This document shows positions 1 to 9,657 of a DNA stretch of 64,000 nucleotides, piece after piece. The notes beneath the pieces are model-generated. The model saw nothing but the letters and a program-made list of their open reading frames with translations. It ran no database searches and was not told the DNA's origin. Origin of the DNA: Lingula anatina (lineage: Eukaryota > Brachiopoda > Lingulata > Lingulida > Lingulidae). Position 1 is the first letter of the stretch, and each line of letters begins with the position of its first letter. The DNA lies in NCBI RefSeq assembly GCF_001039355.2, contig NW_019775644.1:104849-168848 (forward strand), read 5' to 3'. The translations under genes were made by a program, and so were the position numbers.

Positions 1-2
1 TG

Positions 3-1175
3 GAAATAAGAAGAGTTTCCAAAACAGCTGAGAAAGATATACTTTCGCTTTTAGAGACAAATCGCGATTTATCGGTAGTTGACGTGATTTCCAGTTTTAA
101 GAACATGTCCTTGAAGGAGGTGTCTCAGGTGGTGGACGCTCTTCAGTCCGCACTTACACCTACCTCCACTTCTAATTCTACTTCTACAAGACATGAGAAA
201 ACTTTTCCAAAAGTTTCAACACCAAAAAGGAGGCGTCTTCCTCAAACGCCGAATTCTGGGGTCAAATTTAGTCAGAGTCCTCGAGTGGAGGGTGTGCGTG
301 AGAGATGTGCAACAAGTGTGCCTGAACTTGTGTCATATACCCACCCCCCTAGGTTACCTTTGTTTTCAGGGTTAAATGACTCTAAAGATGCAACTTACCG
401 CCAGTGGTCTTATGAGGTAAGAGCCCTATATAGAGATAAACTGTACTCAGATTCAGTATTATTACAAGCAATTAGACGTTCATTGAAGGGTCCAGCTGCA
501 GAAACGTTGTATAATCTAGGCGAGATAGTTGATGTGAATGACATTTTGACAAAATTTGATCATGTCTATGGTGATGTTCTATCTTCAGGGATTATTTTAC
601 AACAGTTTTACGCTTCTAATCAGACAAAAGCTGAAAGTGTAGCAGCTTGGGCTTGTAGACTTGAAGATATGGTTTCCAAACTTACTCTCAAAAAACCTCC
701 TGCTGTTTCTGAAGATGGTGCTAAGTCTATGTTGAGATTGAAATTCTACAATGGTCTTTATTCTTCTTCAGTGAGACAATTGTTGAGACACAGATATGAC
801 AGCGGGGCAACTTTTGATGAGCTTTTGGTGGAAGCGCGAACAATTGAATTAGAAGAACAAGGAAGATCTCCCCTTACATGTAAAGTTCAACAATCTTCTT
901 CTGAGGCAGAGGATAAGATTGACAAGTTATTAGAGGTAGTACATTCCCTAAAAGAAAGAATGAGTGTGCTTGAGAGTCAATTAAGTACACAGAGTCGACA
1001 GAATTCATCTCAACCGCGAAGGTTTCAACAGGTACGTTTTACCGGTAGATGTTGGCATTGTGGAAATCAAGGACACCGACAAATAAATTGTCCTTCTCAA
1101 AACCATTTAAACGAAAATCAGCCTGTCGAGCAGGGCAACAGGCAGGCTCTGTCTCGAAATGCCCAAAATCAGTAG
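3..1175 (+). CDS. Gag-like protein of a Ty3/gypsy-type LTR retrotransposon (5' end outside window)
   Basis: The frame is open from base 3, so the true start lies left of the window; a GTG at 84 and an in-frame ATG at 105 are not convincing starts. The middle part (about 340-860) has the helical, low-motif character of a capsid domain. A region rich in acidic and hydrophobic heptads lies near 910-1000, and the C-terminus holds one CCHC zinc knuckle of spacing C-x2-C-x4-H-x4-C at 1050-1091, the nucleic-acid-binding signature of Gag. It overlaps the pol frame, which is -1 relative to it, and a slippery heptamer lies inside the overlap. Gag would package element RNA into particles. Family membership rests on the knuckle and on the downstream pol; the capsid assignment is inference. 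Confidence 0.85.
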   Translation, partial: EIRRVSKTAEKDILSLLETNRDLSVVDVISSFKNMSLKEVSQVVDALQSALTPTSTSNSTSTRHEKTFPKVSTPKRRRLPQTPNSGVKFSQSPRVEGVRERCATSVPELVSYTHPPRLPLFSGLNDSKDATYRQWSYEVRALYRDKLYSDSVLLQAIRRSLKGPAAETLYNLGEIVDVNDILTKFDHVYGDVLSSGIILQQFYASNQTKAESVAAWACRLEDMVSKLTLKKPPAVSEDGAKSMLRLKFYNGLYSSSVRQLLRHRYDSGATFDELLVEARTIELEEQGRSPLTCKVQQSSSEAEDKIDKLLEVVHSLKERMSVLESQLSTQSRQNSSQPRRFQQVRFTGRCWHCGNQGHRQINCPSQNHLNENQPVEQGNRQALSRNAQNQ

Positions 1176-4147
1176 TGAAACATCTTGTAGGTAATGCTAA
1201 TGAGTTACCAGTTGTTTTTCAGGGTAAGGAAGTGAAGGCGTTGCTAGATACTGGTTCGGTTGTGAGTACAGTATCTTCTTCTTGTGCAAAGTCCTTTGAT
1301 TTAGAAATTCAACCACTCAATAACATCATAAAATTAGAATCAGCTTGTGGCAATGCAATTTCATATCTTGGATATGTAGAAGCATCTGTGAAACTGTCCG
1401 AGTTGGATGACTCTACTGAACATGACTGTCTTTTTCTTGTAGTTCCAGACACGGAATACCATGCCAAAACTCCACTTCTTCTTGGAACAAACATCCTGTC
1501 TCTTTATATTGGTGTCAGTAGAATGGGAAATGGCGAATTACCAATGCCTTTGAAGTTGGTCCTAAAAACTCTAAAAAACCAGAGTTATTTACAGAATGCC
1601 ACTGAAATATTGGGTAACGTCTGCGCTACCAAGACAATTGTAGTGCCTAAAGGTGAGAAGGTATTGATTAACGGCTTGTCGAGAGTAGTATCATGTCAAC
1701 GTCTTGTAGCCATGACTGAGGAAATTTCAGAATCTGCTCTACCAGGTGGGTTGATACTTTCTCCTAGTGTGCATGTGGTGCAGCCTGGTTTATCAACTCA
1801 AAAGATTGCAGTGGAAATTACTAATTTTTCCAACCATAACATTGCTATTCCCAATGGATCAAAACTCTGTAAGCTTTCTCAGGCTTCTATAGTACCTGCT
1901 TCAAAATCTTCATCACATTCTGTTGAAGGTGATACTTCTGGTTCTATATCCTTTGCTGAACAGTTCACTGAGATCTTAAAGGAAAATCTTGACGAAAATC
2001 AAGTGTCTGAGGTGAATCAGTTGTTACTTGAACACAAAAAGGCGTTTTCTCTACATGACTTTGATTTAGGAAAATGTTCTTTGGTTAAACACAAAATCAA
2101 TCTTGTAGACGATGTCCCATTTCAGTCAAAACATTGTCACATTCCTCCTTCAATGTTTGCTGAGGTTAGAGATCACATAGCACAGATGCTGGATCTTGGT
2201 GTTATAAGAAAATCTTTAAGCCCATATTCCTCTGGTGTTGTTCTAGTGAGAAAAAAAGATGGCTCACTACGCTTCTGCATTGATCTTCGGAAGCTAAATG
2301 CTAAAACAATCAAAGATTCTTACGCCTTGCCGAGAATTGACGAAACACTAGATCTTCTACATGGTGCTTCGTGGTTCAGCGTGTTGGATCTGAAGTCTGC
2401 ATATTGGCAAGTAGAGATTGAGGAGTCTGACATACCAAAAACAGCATTTAAGGTTGGTCCTTTAGGTTTTTATGAGTGTGTACGCATGCCGTATGGGTGT
2501 TGTAATGCGCCTATGACATTTCAAAGGCTGCTTGAGAGTTGCATGGGGGATTTAAATCTAGTAAATTGTTTAATTTACTTGGATGATATTATAGTTTTCA
2601 GCAAAACGTATGAGGAACATGTAACCAAGCTGAGAGATGTGCTGAGACGATTGCAAGATCATGGGTTGAAACTCAAACCTAATAAATGCCGTTTATTTCA
2701 GCGGAAAATCCAATACCTTGGACACATTGTTTCCAAAGATGGAGTACAAACTGATCCAGCAAAGATTGAGGTTTTGAAGTCTTGGCCTGTTCCAAAGTGT
2801 GTACAAGATGTGCTTTCTTTCATAGGGTTTGTAGGATATTACCGTCGTTTCATTGAAAATTTCAGTAAAATAGCTCGGCCATTGCATGAACTCACAAAGA
2901 ACCAAGTGAATAAAAAGTCTAGAAAATCTCAACAGAATTTCAATTGGCTTCCAGAACACCAGAATGCATTTGAAAAGTTAATAGATGCATGTACTAAATC
3001 ACCCATCTTAGCATTTGCAGATTTCTCCAAACCATTTGAATTGCGGGTGGATGCCAGTAGAGTCGGTCTGGGTGCTGTGCTTTACCAGAATCAGGAAGGT
3101 CAAAACAGGGTAATTGCATACGCAAGTAGAGGTTTGAGACAAAGTGAAAAGAATTATTCCATTCATAAATTGGAATTTTTAGCGTTAAAATGGGCCGTCA
3201 CAGAAAAATTTTCTGATTACCTGTATGGAAATTCTTTTACAGTCAGAACAGATAACAACCCTTTGACATATGTGCTAACGTCTGCAAAATTGGATTCCAC
3301 AGGTCAACGATGGGTGGCCGAGCTGTCTAACTACAATTTTGTGGTGCATTATGGCTTTCCCAGTCGTATTCATACTGATCAAGGCCGAAATTTTGAAGGA
3401 AAGATAATAAATGAGCTGTGTCAATTGGCGGGAATAAAAAAATCCAGAACAACACCATACCACCCAATGGGAAACGGCCAATGTGAAAGAATGAATAGAA
3501 CACTTTTAGATATGTTGGGAACGCTAGATCCAACTCAAAAGAAAAGTTGGAAGAAACATATTGGCTCGCTTGTGCACGCCTACAATTGTACCCGTAATAC
3601 TTCAAGCAATTTTTCTCCTTATTACCTGATGTTCGGCAGACATCCTAGACTGCCAGTTGATTTGCTTCTAGATTCTTTTCCAGAAAATGTCCAAAATTCC
3701 TCCCACTGTCAGTATGTCGATGATTTGAAACAGAGGTTGAGCGATTCATATCGATTAGCAGCTGAGCATATTGAAAAAGCACAGAGAAAGCAGAAGAAAC
3801 ATTTCGATAATAAATCAAGAGGAAGTGTAGTGACGACTGGAGATCGTGTTCTTTTGCGTAATGTAGCTTTTACTGGGAAGCACAAACTCGCTGACCGTTG
3901 GCAGAAAGAGGTGTATATTGTCTCATCACAACCGAATAAAGACATTCCGGTTTTTACAATAAAGAGAGAAGACGGTGTTGGGAAAACCAAAACGGTTCAT
4001 CGTAATATGCTCTTGCCAATTTACGCACTGCCATTAGAGGAAGGAGAGTTACGTGAGGAACAGAGGAGAAAAATCGACTCATCATATCGTCCAAAGAGAA
4101 GTAGAAGAAAACCAGTTTGGTATAATGATAGCAACTGGGTGTTTTAA
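1049..4147 (+). CDS. Pol polyprotein of the same Ty3/gypsy element: protease, reverse transcriptase, RNase H, partial integrase
   Basis: Domains in order: a retropepsin active site with DTG near 1250; reverse transcriptase from about 2080, with catalytic YLDD near 2575-2590; RNase H with the VDAS motif near 3048; integrase catalytic core from about 3355, where the second acidic residue is the Asp of HTDQG (3377-3379) and the Glu lies at 3485-3487; and a C-terminal chromatin- or DNA-binding region up to 4147. The order RT-RNase H-integrase defines Ty3/gypsy. Odd point: around 3340-3356 the frame passes from the RNase H end straight into the middle of the integrase core, so the HHCC zinc domain and the first catalytic Asp are absent although the frame stays open. 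The ATG at 1049 is probably not used; entry by frameshift from gag is more likely. This copy should not integrate by itself. Confidence 0.9.
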   Translation: MLALWKSRTPTNKLSFSKPFKRKSACRAGQQAGSVSKCPKSVVKHLVGNANELPVVFQGKEVKALLDTGSVVSTVSSSCAKSFDLEIQPLNNIIKLESACGNAISYLGYVEASVKLSELDDSTEHDCLFLVVPDTEYHAKTPLLLGTNILSLYIGVSRMGNGELPMPLKLVLKTLKNQSYLQNATEILGNVCATKTIVVPKGEKVLINGLSRVVSCQRLVAMTEEISESALPGGLILSPSVHVVQPGLSTQKIAVEITNFSNHNIAIPNGSKLCKLSQASIVPASKSSSHSVEGDTSGSISFAEQFTEILKENLDENQVSEVNQLLLEHKKAFSLHDFDLGKCSLVKHKINLVDDVPFQSKHCHIPPSMFAEVRDHIAQMLDLGVIRKSLSPYSSGVVLVRKKDGSLRFCIDLRKLNAKTIKDSYALPRIDETLDLLHGASWFSVLDLKSAYWQVEIEESDIPKTAFKVGPLGFYECVRMPYGCCNAPMTFQRLLESCMGDLNLVNCLIYLDDIIVFSKTYEEHVTKLRDVLRRLQDHGLKLKPNKCRLFQRKIQYLGHIVSKDGVQTDPAKIEVLKSWPVPKCVQDVLSFIGFVGYYRRFIENFSKIARPLHELTKNQVNKKSRKSQQNFNWLPEHQNAFEKLIDACTKSPILAFADFSKPFELRVDASRVGLGAVLYQNQEGQNRVIAYASRGLRQSEKNYSIHKLEFLALKWAVTEKFSDYLYGNSFTVRTDNNPLTYVLTSAKLDSTGQRWVAELSNYNFVVHYGFPSRIHTDQGRNFEGKIINELCQLAGIKKSRTTPYHPMGNGQCERMNRTLLDMLGTLDPTQKKSWKKHIGSLVHAYNCTRNTSSNFSPYYLMFGRHPRLPVDLLLDSFPENVQNSSHCQYVDDLKQRLSDSYRLAAEHIEKAQRKQKKHFDNKSRGSVVTTGDRVLLRNVAFTGKHKLADRWQKEVYIVSSQPNKDIPVFTIKREDGVGKTKTVHRNMLLPIYALPLEEGELREEQRRKIDSSYRPKRSRRKPVWYNDSNWVF
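1106..1157 (+). promoter_or_regulatory. Probable -1 programmed ribosomal frameshift site with pseudoknot
   Basis: The heptamer TTTAAAC at 1106-1112 sits in the gag reading frame as T TTA AAC, the X XXY YYZ form needed for tandem -1 slippage, and the -1 frame is the pol frame. After an 8-nt spacer (1113-1120), GCCTGT at 1121-1126 can pair with ACAGGC at 1138-1143. Loop bases 1126-1130 (TCGAG) are complementary to 1153-1157 (CTCGA), which would form an H-type pseudoknot if the first stem gives up its last pair. An alternative first stem is 1120-1125 with 1143-1148. The heptamer and complementarities are seen directly; frameshifting activity is inference. Confidence 0.7.
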
Positions 4148-4270
4148 TTAGCATATAGAATATTTATTTTATTTTTTTTGTAAATATTGTACAGAAAAAA
4201 CTAATAAAATGGAAAAAATTGATGTTCCCTTGTCGTTTTGTAAATGGTGTGGAAACCATTTGTTGTTGGC

Positions 4271-4279
4271 GGGAGAGGA
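4271..4279 (+). other. Polypurine tract before the 3' LTR
   Basis: GGGAGAGGA is an uninterrupted purine run ending exactly where the proposed LTR starts with TGTAACA. In LTR elements this tract primes plus-strand DNA synthesis. The interval 4148-4270 is the AT-rich 3' untranslated part of the element. Confidence 0.65.
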
Positions 4280-4365
4280 TGTAACATGTGTATGTATGAT
4301 GTATGATTGTGGTTGTAGAGAAGTGTGTTCGTGACTTATCGTTTGTGTCCGTGTGTCTTCGTTTC

Positions 4366-4374
4366 TATATAAAA
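4366..4374 (+). promoter_or_regulatory. TATA box of the LTR promoter
   Basis: TATATAAAA lies in the U3-like part of the LTR. A start site about 30 bp downstream would fall near 4398, where the 36-bp direct repeat begins. Confidence 0.5.
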
Positions 4375-4397
4375 CACGCCCCTCTTTGTTTCGCGGC

Positions 4398-5731
4398 ACA
4401 TTCGTTTCTTGTTTCTGCCATGTTCACACACAGGTATGATAGACTTGATTGGTTTACTTTTCATTTTCTTTGTGTTTAGATTTTGTATTTCTCTAAGTTT
4501 AGTTTGATCATTTCAGTGCTTATCATTTATTTTCATCCTTGTTTAGTTTAGAAATTTAGTAAGTATCTTTAGTTCAATTATGTTATTCATTTAACCCTCA
4601 AGAGACCGAGCTATTTTACTGACTGAAATGACCAAGTGGGGTCATCTAAGACCCCATTGTGCTCTGCACAGGGATCCTTATTTTAAAAGGCTGTTGAGGC
4701 TTTATCACACCCATACTACTCCCAGGATTTAAGACAAGTATTTTATAATGATCTAATGTAATGAGTATTTGGTAATAATACTTTTATTGCATGAAATAAC
4801 CAAGCACAGATTTTAAGAACAACATTACACCGGTATTTAGACAGTCCTTGTCAGTTTCCACTTGCAGAAATATTTCTCTTTTAATTTGCCATACTTAATG
4901 AAAAAAGTTCATTACAAAATTACTTTGAGTAAGAATATTTTGATTTATGTTGAGATAGCATCCTGCTAACTTCAATAAGAATAATTAGCTGACTTGCTAT
5001 GTAGGGAATACCCTAATGTTGGTAAGGAAGTCATACTACTCAGAACACATTCAATCAACCTACATGTATGTTACTACCACATCTGTGTATAAAACAAAAT
5101 CCACACAAACAATTTGTTAATATATGTATAATATGATATTGACAGAATTATTTAGATTTCCGAAATACCCAAAAATTGTAACCGTCAAAATGAGAGACCC
5201 AGTTATCAGAACAAGTTCCAACAAAGCTACTGAAATTAGATTCAGCGATGCACTATTAGTAAAACTTCAAGCACAATCCTCACAAACCACTTATTTGTGC
5301 CTATGTTTTGGGCACACTGGCTGGTTGCATGAAGCACATGCATGTGACATTTTCCTGTCAGTGTTGCGTGGGCAAAACATTTGAATAAAATTTAAAAACT
5401 AATATGTAAAAACAAATGCTTCTCTTTGGGGTCATAAATGACCCCACAAGAGTTTTTGATGTATACGCCCCACTAATTGGTTGATCCCTACAAAAAACTG
5501 TGAAAGTGTGTAGGAATAGTAGACTGACAAACTCATGCAAGGAAAGAAAATTCGAGTAAAAAATAAAGAGATGGCACATTAAATCATATGGCTGGGGTCG
5601 TAAATGACCCCACTCGGTCACTTGAGGGTTAATTTTTTCTAAGTTTGTTCAGTTCTGCATTAAGTTCATTTTATTTATTTGTAAATTATTAAAAGACATT
5701 CGTTTCTTGTTTCTGCCATGTTCACACACAG
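4398..5731 (+). repeat. Pair of 36-bp direct repeats inside the LTR
   Basis: An identical 36-bp stretch occurs at 4398-4433 and 5696-5731. It starts about 30 bp after the TATA box, where R should begin. Without the nested transposon the two copies would be 224 bp apart. It is too long for a target-site duplication; an internal tandem duplication of the LTR is the simplest reading. Confidence 0.8.
4595..5628. mobile_element. TTAA-flanked piggyBac-like non-autonomous DNA transposon
   Basis: TTAA is present on both sides (4591-4594 and 5629-5632). The ends are inverted repeats: CCCTCAAGAGACCGAG at the left and the complement of CCCTCAAGTGACCGAG at the right, 15 of 16 matching, with the CCCT start seen in piggyBac-type elements. 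Subterminal short palindromes built on GGGGTCAT..ATGACCCC occur near 4637, 5429 and 5593. No long transposase frame is present, so it would depend on a transposase made elsewhere. It sits inside the 3' LTR and is therefore younger than that insertion. Confidence 0.8.
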
Positions 5732-5815
5732 AGTACACTCGGGCTCGTAAATAAAGAATATTGAGAGCTGTTACAAACATTACACTTTCGTGGATGAAAA
5801 TTGCATCATAAAAAT

Positions 5816-6066
5816 ACAAGTAAACGTGGCATTTGTACTAATACACAAGCAGGAAAAGATATGTTGATACAGCGCACTAGTAAACATATTACATCTGTAT
5901 TTATACACAAGCAGGAAAAGACGTGTTGATGTAACACACAAGTAAACATATGTCATTTGTACTTAGACATAAGCAGGAAAAGACATGTTGATGCAGTACA
6001 ACGTAACATATGACATTTGTATTTATGCACAAGCAGGAAAAGACATGTTGATGCAGCACACAACGC
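5816..6066. repeat. Minisatellite, about 61-bp unit, four copies
   Basis: The core AAGCAGGAAAAGA recurs at 5847, 5909, 5971 and 6031, giving spacings of 62, 62 and 60 bp. Each unit also carries a GTAAACATAT-like left part and a TGTTGAT right part. It starts about 40 bp after the LTR end. Confidence 0.85.
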
Positions 6067-6636
6067 AACATTTAGCCTGACTTGCCACGGTTACAGTCAT
6101 TTTATCAGCAATATAGCCATTCCAATTACTATTGTCTTCTGCTTGGTTACTGCCGTTAGTATCATCAGCGTTTTTCATAAATCAAGCCCCACGTCCGAAT
6201 CCGCTCTCTGACAACTCATACTAGGCAAAGGTACATCATTTTTGAAGTTATCGGAGTATCAAAATCTATCAAGGACTCTTCCCTGAAGTCTGAATTTTCT
6301 AACAAATCTAAAACATTTCTCAACCCATAACTTCTGCTGACTTTTCGCCGCCATTATGACTTCACAGCGCCTCGACAATGATTGAAATAAACCGCTTTTT
6401 AATTATCTTATTGTCGCTAAAAGTCTTTCAAAAGCCGGTAGTAAACAAAAAAACTAACATTAAGTTAGTCTTGTGATAGAAGCATGAATTGTTACAAAAG
6501 ACAGGGGGCAGTACAAGCATGTAAACACAGAAACCGCGTATATGCGGTTCCCGGCACTGAGGACTTTTTAAAATGAACCGCATATGCTGTACACATTGTA
6601 CACAACGCATAGAAATACATTCTATTGTATTTTACC

Positions 6637-6765
6637 ACTAAAACGGCCTTGGATGCGAAGCCGACCCTTGGACCCCCTCTCCTTGGCGTCGGATTCGAGG
6701 CCAGCTGAAGAGCCCCAAAAATATTTGTATTTTATAGGGCAAACGGTCCTACCTGTAAGTTGATT
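6637..6765 (+). repeat. Fragment of a dispersed repeat shared with 37.1 kb and 56.8 kb
   Basis: Contains GGATGCGAAGCCGACCC, a CTTGGCGT box, then GCCCCAAAAATAT and a GGGCAAACGGT box in the same order as the more complete copies at 37017-37290 and, inverted, 56659-56945. The terminal inverted repeats of those copies are missing here. Confidence 0.6.
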
Positions 6766-7143
6766 CTACCTACTCATGTACAGTACTGAGATCAAACGAG
6801 ATTGCGCATGCGCATCATGAGTTCACTTGCGTAGCCATCTTCAACATACAGGCAATTCCCTGACCACGATAACGATAGACATAACAAGGGACAGAGAGAA
6901 AAGATAACTATCATAAGTCTGAGACGCAATTGGCAATGCCAATCGTCTCCATGGACGAGAAGTCCAGGGGGGAAATGCTCAGACACGACAAACTGGAAAT
7001 TCCTGTATCTGCAAACGTGCCTCCAGCACGCGGGGAAGAGAGGAGGGAAAGACAATGCCTTACTCCTCTTCAGACGAATAGTCTGACATTATTGCTGTGC
7101 CATACGTCCTTAAAGAAAAAGCTGGAAATTCCGGCGCGGGCAC

Positions 7144-7400
7144 ATGCAGAAGTACCCATATATGGCAGAGAAAAGGGACACGGCCAAAACGTTGAGGGAC
7201 ATTAAAGTCCAACTGAGTTCTCTGACGAAGGCTATGACCCATATATGTCCCATAGTGAACGAGCTGAAATCAGCTTATGACGCCTATACGGACGAAGAGG
7301 GGGATCATTTTAAACCCTACTTTGCCCCTTTCTGAGAGGTAAGTGACCGTGACGGAGAAGAACCAGAGCCTCCCCGTAAGAGAAGGCATATAGCTCTGTA
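7144..7400 (+). pseudogene. Frameshifted upstream part of the retroelement ORF
   Basis: A short frame at 7144-7335 encodes an amphipathic helix-like segment and ends in a stop. About 20 codons of charged, proline- and arginine-rich sequence continue in another frame up to a stop near 7400. Together they look like the N-terminal half of the protein whose C-terminal half is the frame at 7414-8064, broken by small indels. The further upstream stretch 6930-7140 is more decayed. Confidence 0.35.
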
Positions 7401-7413
7401 ACATGAAACCAAC

Positions 7414-8064
7414 ATGAAACCAAACGCCCAGAGCAACGTCACGGGTGACAACACAGGAGCGGGAAAGGAACTGCAGAGCTGCAGCACCCTGAGTCTCCTT
7501 TCGCAGTACGTTAATAAACGTGAGAAAACTGCGCCGAGCATTGACGAGCAATATTCCGAAACCATAACGGAATTGCTCGAATATGGCATGGGCAAAGATG
7601 AAAGAGAAGCTGCTCTTGATAAGTGCCTGCCACCGCGTAACTGCCCGCGACTCGATTTAGTCCGTGTAAATGAGGAAATATTTAACAAGGCACCTAACGA
7701 TGTCAAAACTGAAGATGTCATGCAACAGCGCGTACAAAAACCTCTGATCAAAGGCCTCACGAATTTGGTCACTTTGATGAACTGTTTTATTACAGCCGAA
7801 AAGAGGAAAGGTGACACTCCATCGTCAGAGCAGACAAAGGAGCTTGTGTCTGAGGCAATAGCCCTAATCGCTGACAGTTCCCACAGACTGGATACGAGAC
7901 GCAGGGTGCTGTTCAGGTCAGTTATTAACCCGGAGTACAAACAGCTGCTTAGTGATAGTGCTCCAGTCACAACACTGCTCTTTGGCAGCGAACTTAGCAA
8001 ACAAGTATCGGAAATCAAAGAAACAAACGGGCGTTTGATCTCAGATGCTGTACGTCTTGTTTAA
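7414..8064 (+). CDS. Probable ORF1 (gag-like) remnant of a DIRS-type or related retroelement
   Basis: A 216-residue open frame, soluble and without signal peptide or membrane segment. The C-terminal half, with a conserved-looking Leu-Phe-Gly box (TTLLFGSELSKQV) after an Arg-rich helix (HRLDTRRRVLF), recalls the capsid-like first ORF of animal DIRS/Ngaro tyrosine-recombinase retroelements, which I know as a family but could not compare here. No reverse transcriptase or recombinase follows; a MITE starts about 75 bp downstream. The frame before it is broken, so this is probably a truncated element copy, though a single-copy host gene is not excluded. Confidence 0.4.
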   Translation: MKPNAQSNVTGDNTGAGKELQSCSTLSLLSQYVNKREKTAPSIDEQYSETITELLEYGMGKDEREAALDKCLPPRNCPRLDLVRVNEEIFNKAPNDVKTEDVMQQRVQKPLIKGLTNLVTLMNCFITAEKRKGDTPSSEQTKELVSEAIALIADSSHRLDTRRRVLFRSVINPEYKQLLSDSAPVTTLLFGSELSKQVSEIKETNGRLISDAVRLV

Positions 8065-8137
8065 TTTTGCAATTATATTATAATTTTTTTTATGGAAAGT
8101 AAAATAGATCCTATTTTATGGGCCATTCTCATACACT

Positions 8138-8361
8138 TAAACTGTATTCCCAGAGCTTTTAGATCGATCTATCCCAGCGGGGAGTCTCACTAGATTACTG
8201 TCAGATAATCCGGCTTAAATGTCAGTCCCGCCTACTACAAGCTGTAAGGGGGTAATTAACTTTCGTGTCCGCTCGGCTGACAGCTATTTAGCGTGAACCC
8301 CCAGGGAGTTAGGTCGATCTAAAGTAGATCGATCTAATCTCTGGAAATGGGGTCTTAGAAT
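8138..8361. mobile_element. MITE with AGATCGATCTA inverted repeats, copy 1
   Basis: Both ends carry TTAGATCGATCTA-type inverted repeats that extend outward to CCATTTCCAGAG, and the interior (GGGGAGTCTCACTAGATTAC, then AGCGTGAACCCCCAGGGAG) matches the copy at 22.4-22.6 kb closely. About 220 bp, no coding capacity. The left end is more diverged than the right. Confidence 0.8.
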
Positions 8362-8434
8362 ACACCTTCCTGATTTCGGATCTTTGTCATATATAAAACT
8401 TCATAAAATGAAATGTTATTTCTTCAAAACTCTT

Positions 8435-8705
8435 GTCCCACATCATCATCAATATTTTTCAACATAAAAAGCATCGTTGCCAGTCAAAACTACTTGGATA
8501 AAATCTCTGCAGCAACAGTTATACATAGGATGGTAACATCGGTTTTATATTACTGCAACTCTCTACTCGGTTGCTGCTGCGGGGAACAGATGAAAAAAAT
8601 ACAGCAGATTCCAAATATTTCAGCGTGCCTTTTAAATGACACAACAATCATATTACACCAGTTTTAAGACATTTACACTGTCTCCCTGCTGCAGCTACCC
8701 TAGGT
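8435..8705 (+). pseudogene. LINE reverse transcriptase remnant (C-terminal part)
   Basis: The translation contains the post-catalytic signature of many LINE reverse transcriptases: a helix ending in VIHRMVTSVLYYCNSLL, then KIQQIPN. In a neighbouring frame it continues as HITPVLRHLHCLPAA, which in LINEs follows directly. A frame change near 8650 and the absence of the catalytic region show it is dead. Confidence 0.75.
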
Positions 8706-8825
8706 TCTAGATTTCAGTATTGCCAGCTTGATCTTGATTTCATATATAACCCATATCAGCAATATCAAACGCTAGCCACTAGCGTCAAGCTGTGGGCGTA
8801 CTTTGGCAAAAATTTGCCTGGGGTG

Positions 8826-8940
8826 CTTCCATATTTGGAAGTCACAAGTCTCGTACGTCACAGCTGTATCCGCCTGAGAGCTCCATATTTGGAAGTCAAA
8901 AGTCTCGCACGTCATAAGTTTTTCCGCCTGGAGCTGCCTT
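8826..8940. repeat. Two tandem copies of a 54-bp unit
   Basis: TCCATATTTGGAAGTCA begins at 8828 and again at 8882. Both copies continue through AAGTCTCG.ACGTCA to TCCGCCTG. Confidence 0.8.
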
Positions 8941-9113
8941 TCCCGCCTTGCGCTGACGTTACCCGTGCAGACGAGACAAGAAGCAAAGTGGCTGACGCGG
9001 AGTTTGGAGTTTTAACTAAAAATATATTGCTATCGAATGCCAATGCCACGACACAAGCAACTTTGCTTTATACAAATATTGGTATAGCTATTGGTAACGG
9101 GCATACAATGTAG

Positions 9114-9657
9114 CTGTCAAACTTGGCACACGACAAGCACATGTATTGTGTTTTTATCTCCAGGAACAAATGTTTTTTGATAAGCAAAAAATACAAAACA
9201 TCTGGTATATCTATTTTGTTTTAAAATATATTATTTACTTTCCAATTTACACCTTATATACAGTAAATAAAATGAAATAAAGCAAATCTTAATTTGTTTT
9301 ACGTTTCATTTTGGACTAATGACATTAAACTGGGATTCACCGCGGAGCAGTTCTATTTGATTGATGAAAACCGAACATGGTCGCTGTCCTCAAGGCTAGT
9401 AAAAGCGATCCCATGACAAGGTATGAATAGTTAACAGCATAGTTTTTACTGTGCCCTGACACTCAGGGTAGCTGCAGCACACAGTTGATGCAATTTTAAC
9501 TTTTATGCATGCAATTGATTTTTACAAGCTATATCTGATTTGACTGGTGTGTAAATTTACCTTGTACTATCTTGTTGTTTAAGCTTCTTATTTATCTATG
9601 TCAAATTAAATTTGCCCTTGTATCGTCATTTGGGCATTTTAAATATTTAAGATTGTA

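Larger units (their letters stand above)
4280..5775 (+). mobile_element. 3' LTR of the Ty3/gypsy element, interrupted by a nested transposon
   Basis: The proposed LTR begins TGTAACA (4280-4286) directly after the polypurine tract and ends TGTTACA (5769-5775), a perfect 7-bp inverted terminal pair with the TG...CA ends expected of LTRs. Inside it are a TATA box (4366-4374) and an AATAAA near 5751. Removing the nested TTAA-flanked element (1,034 bp plus one TTAA) leaves about 458 bp, a normal LTR size. The 5' LTR is outside the window, so the ends cannot be checked against their partner. Confidence 0.65.

Noticed and set aside
3327-3990. Several minus-strand frames across pol
   Set aside because: They are shadows of the pol frame and have no family features.
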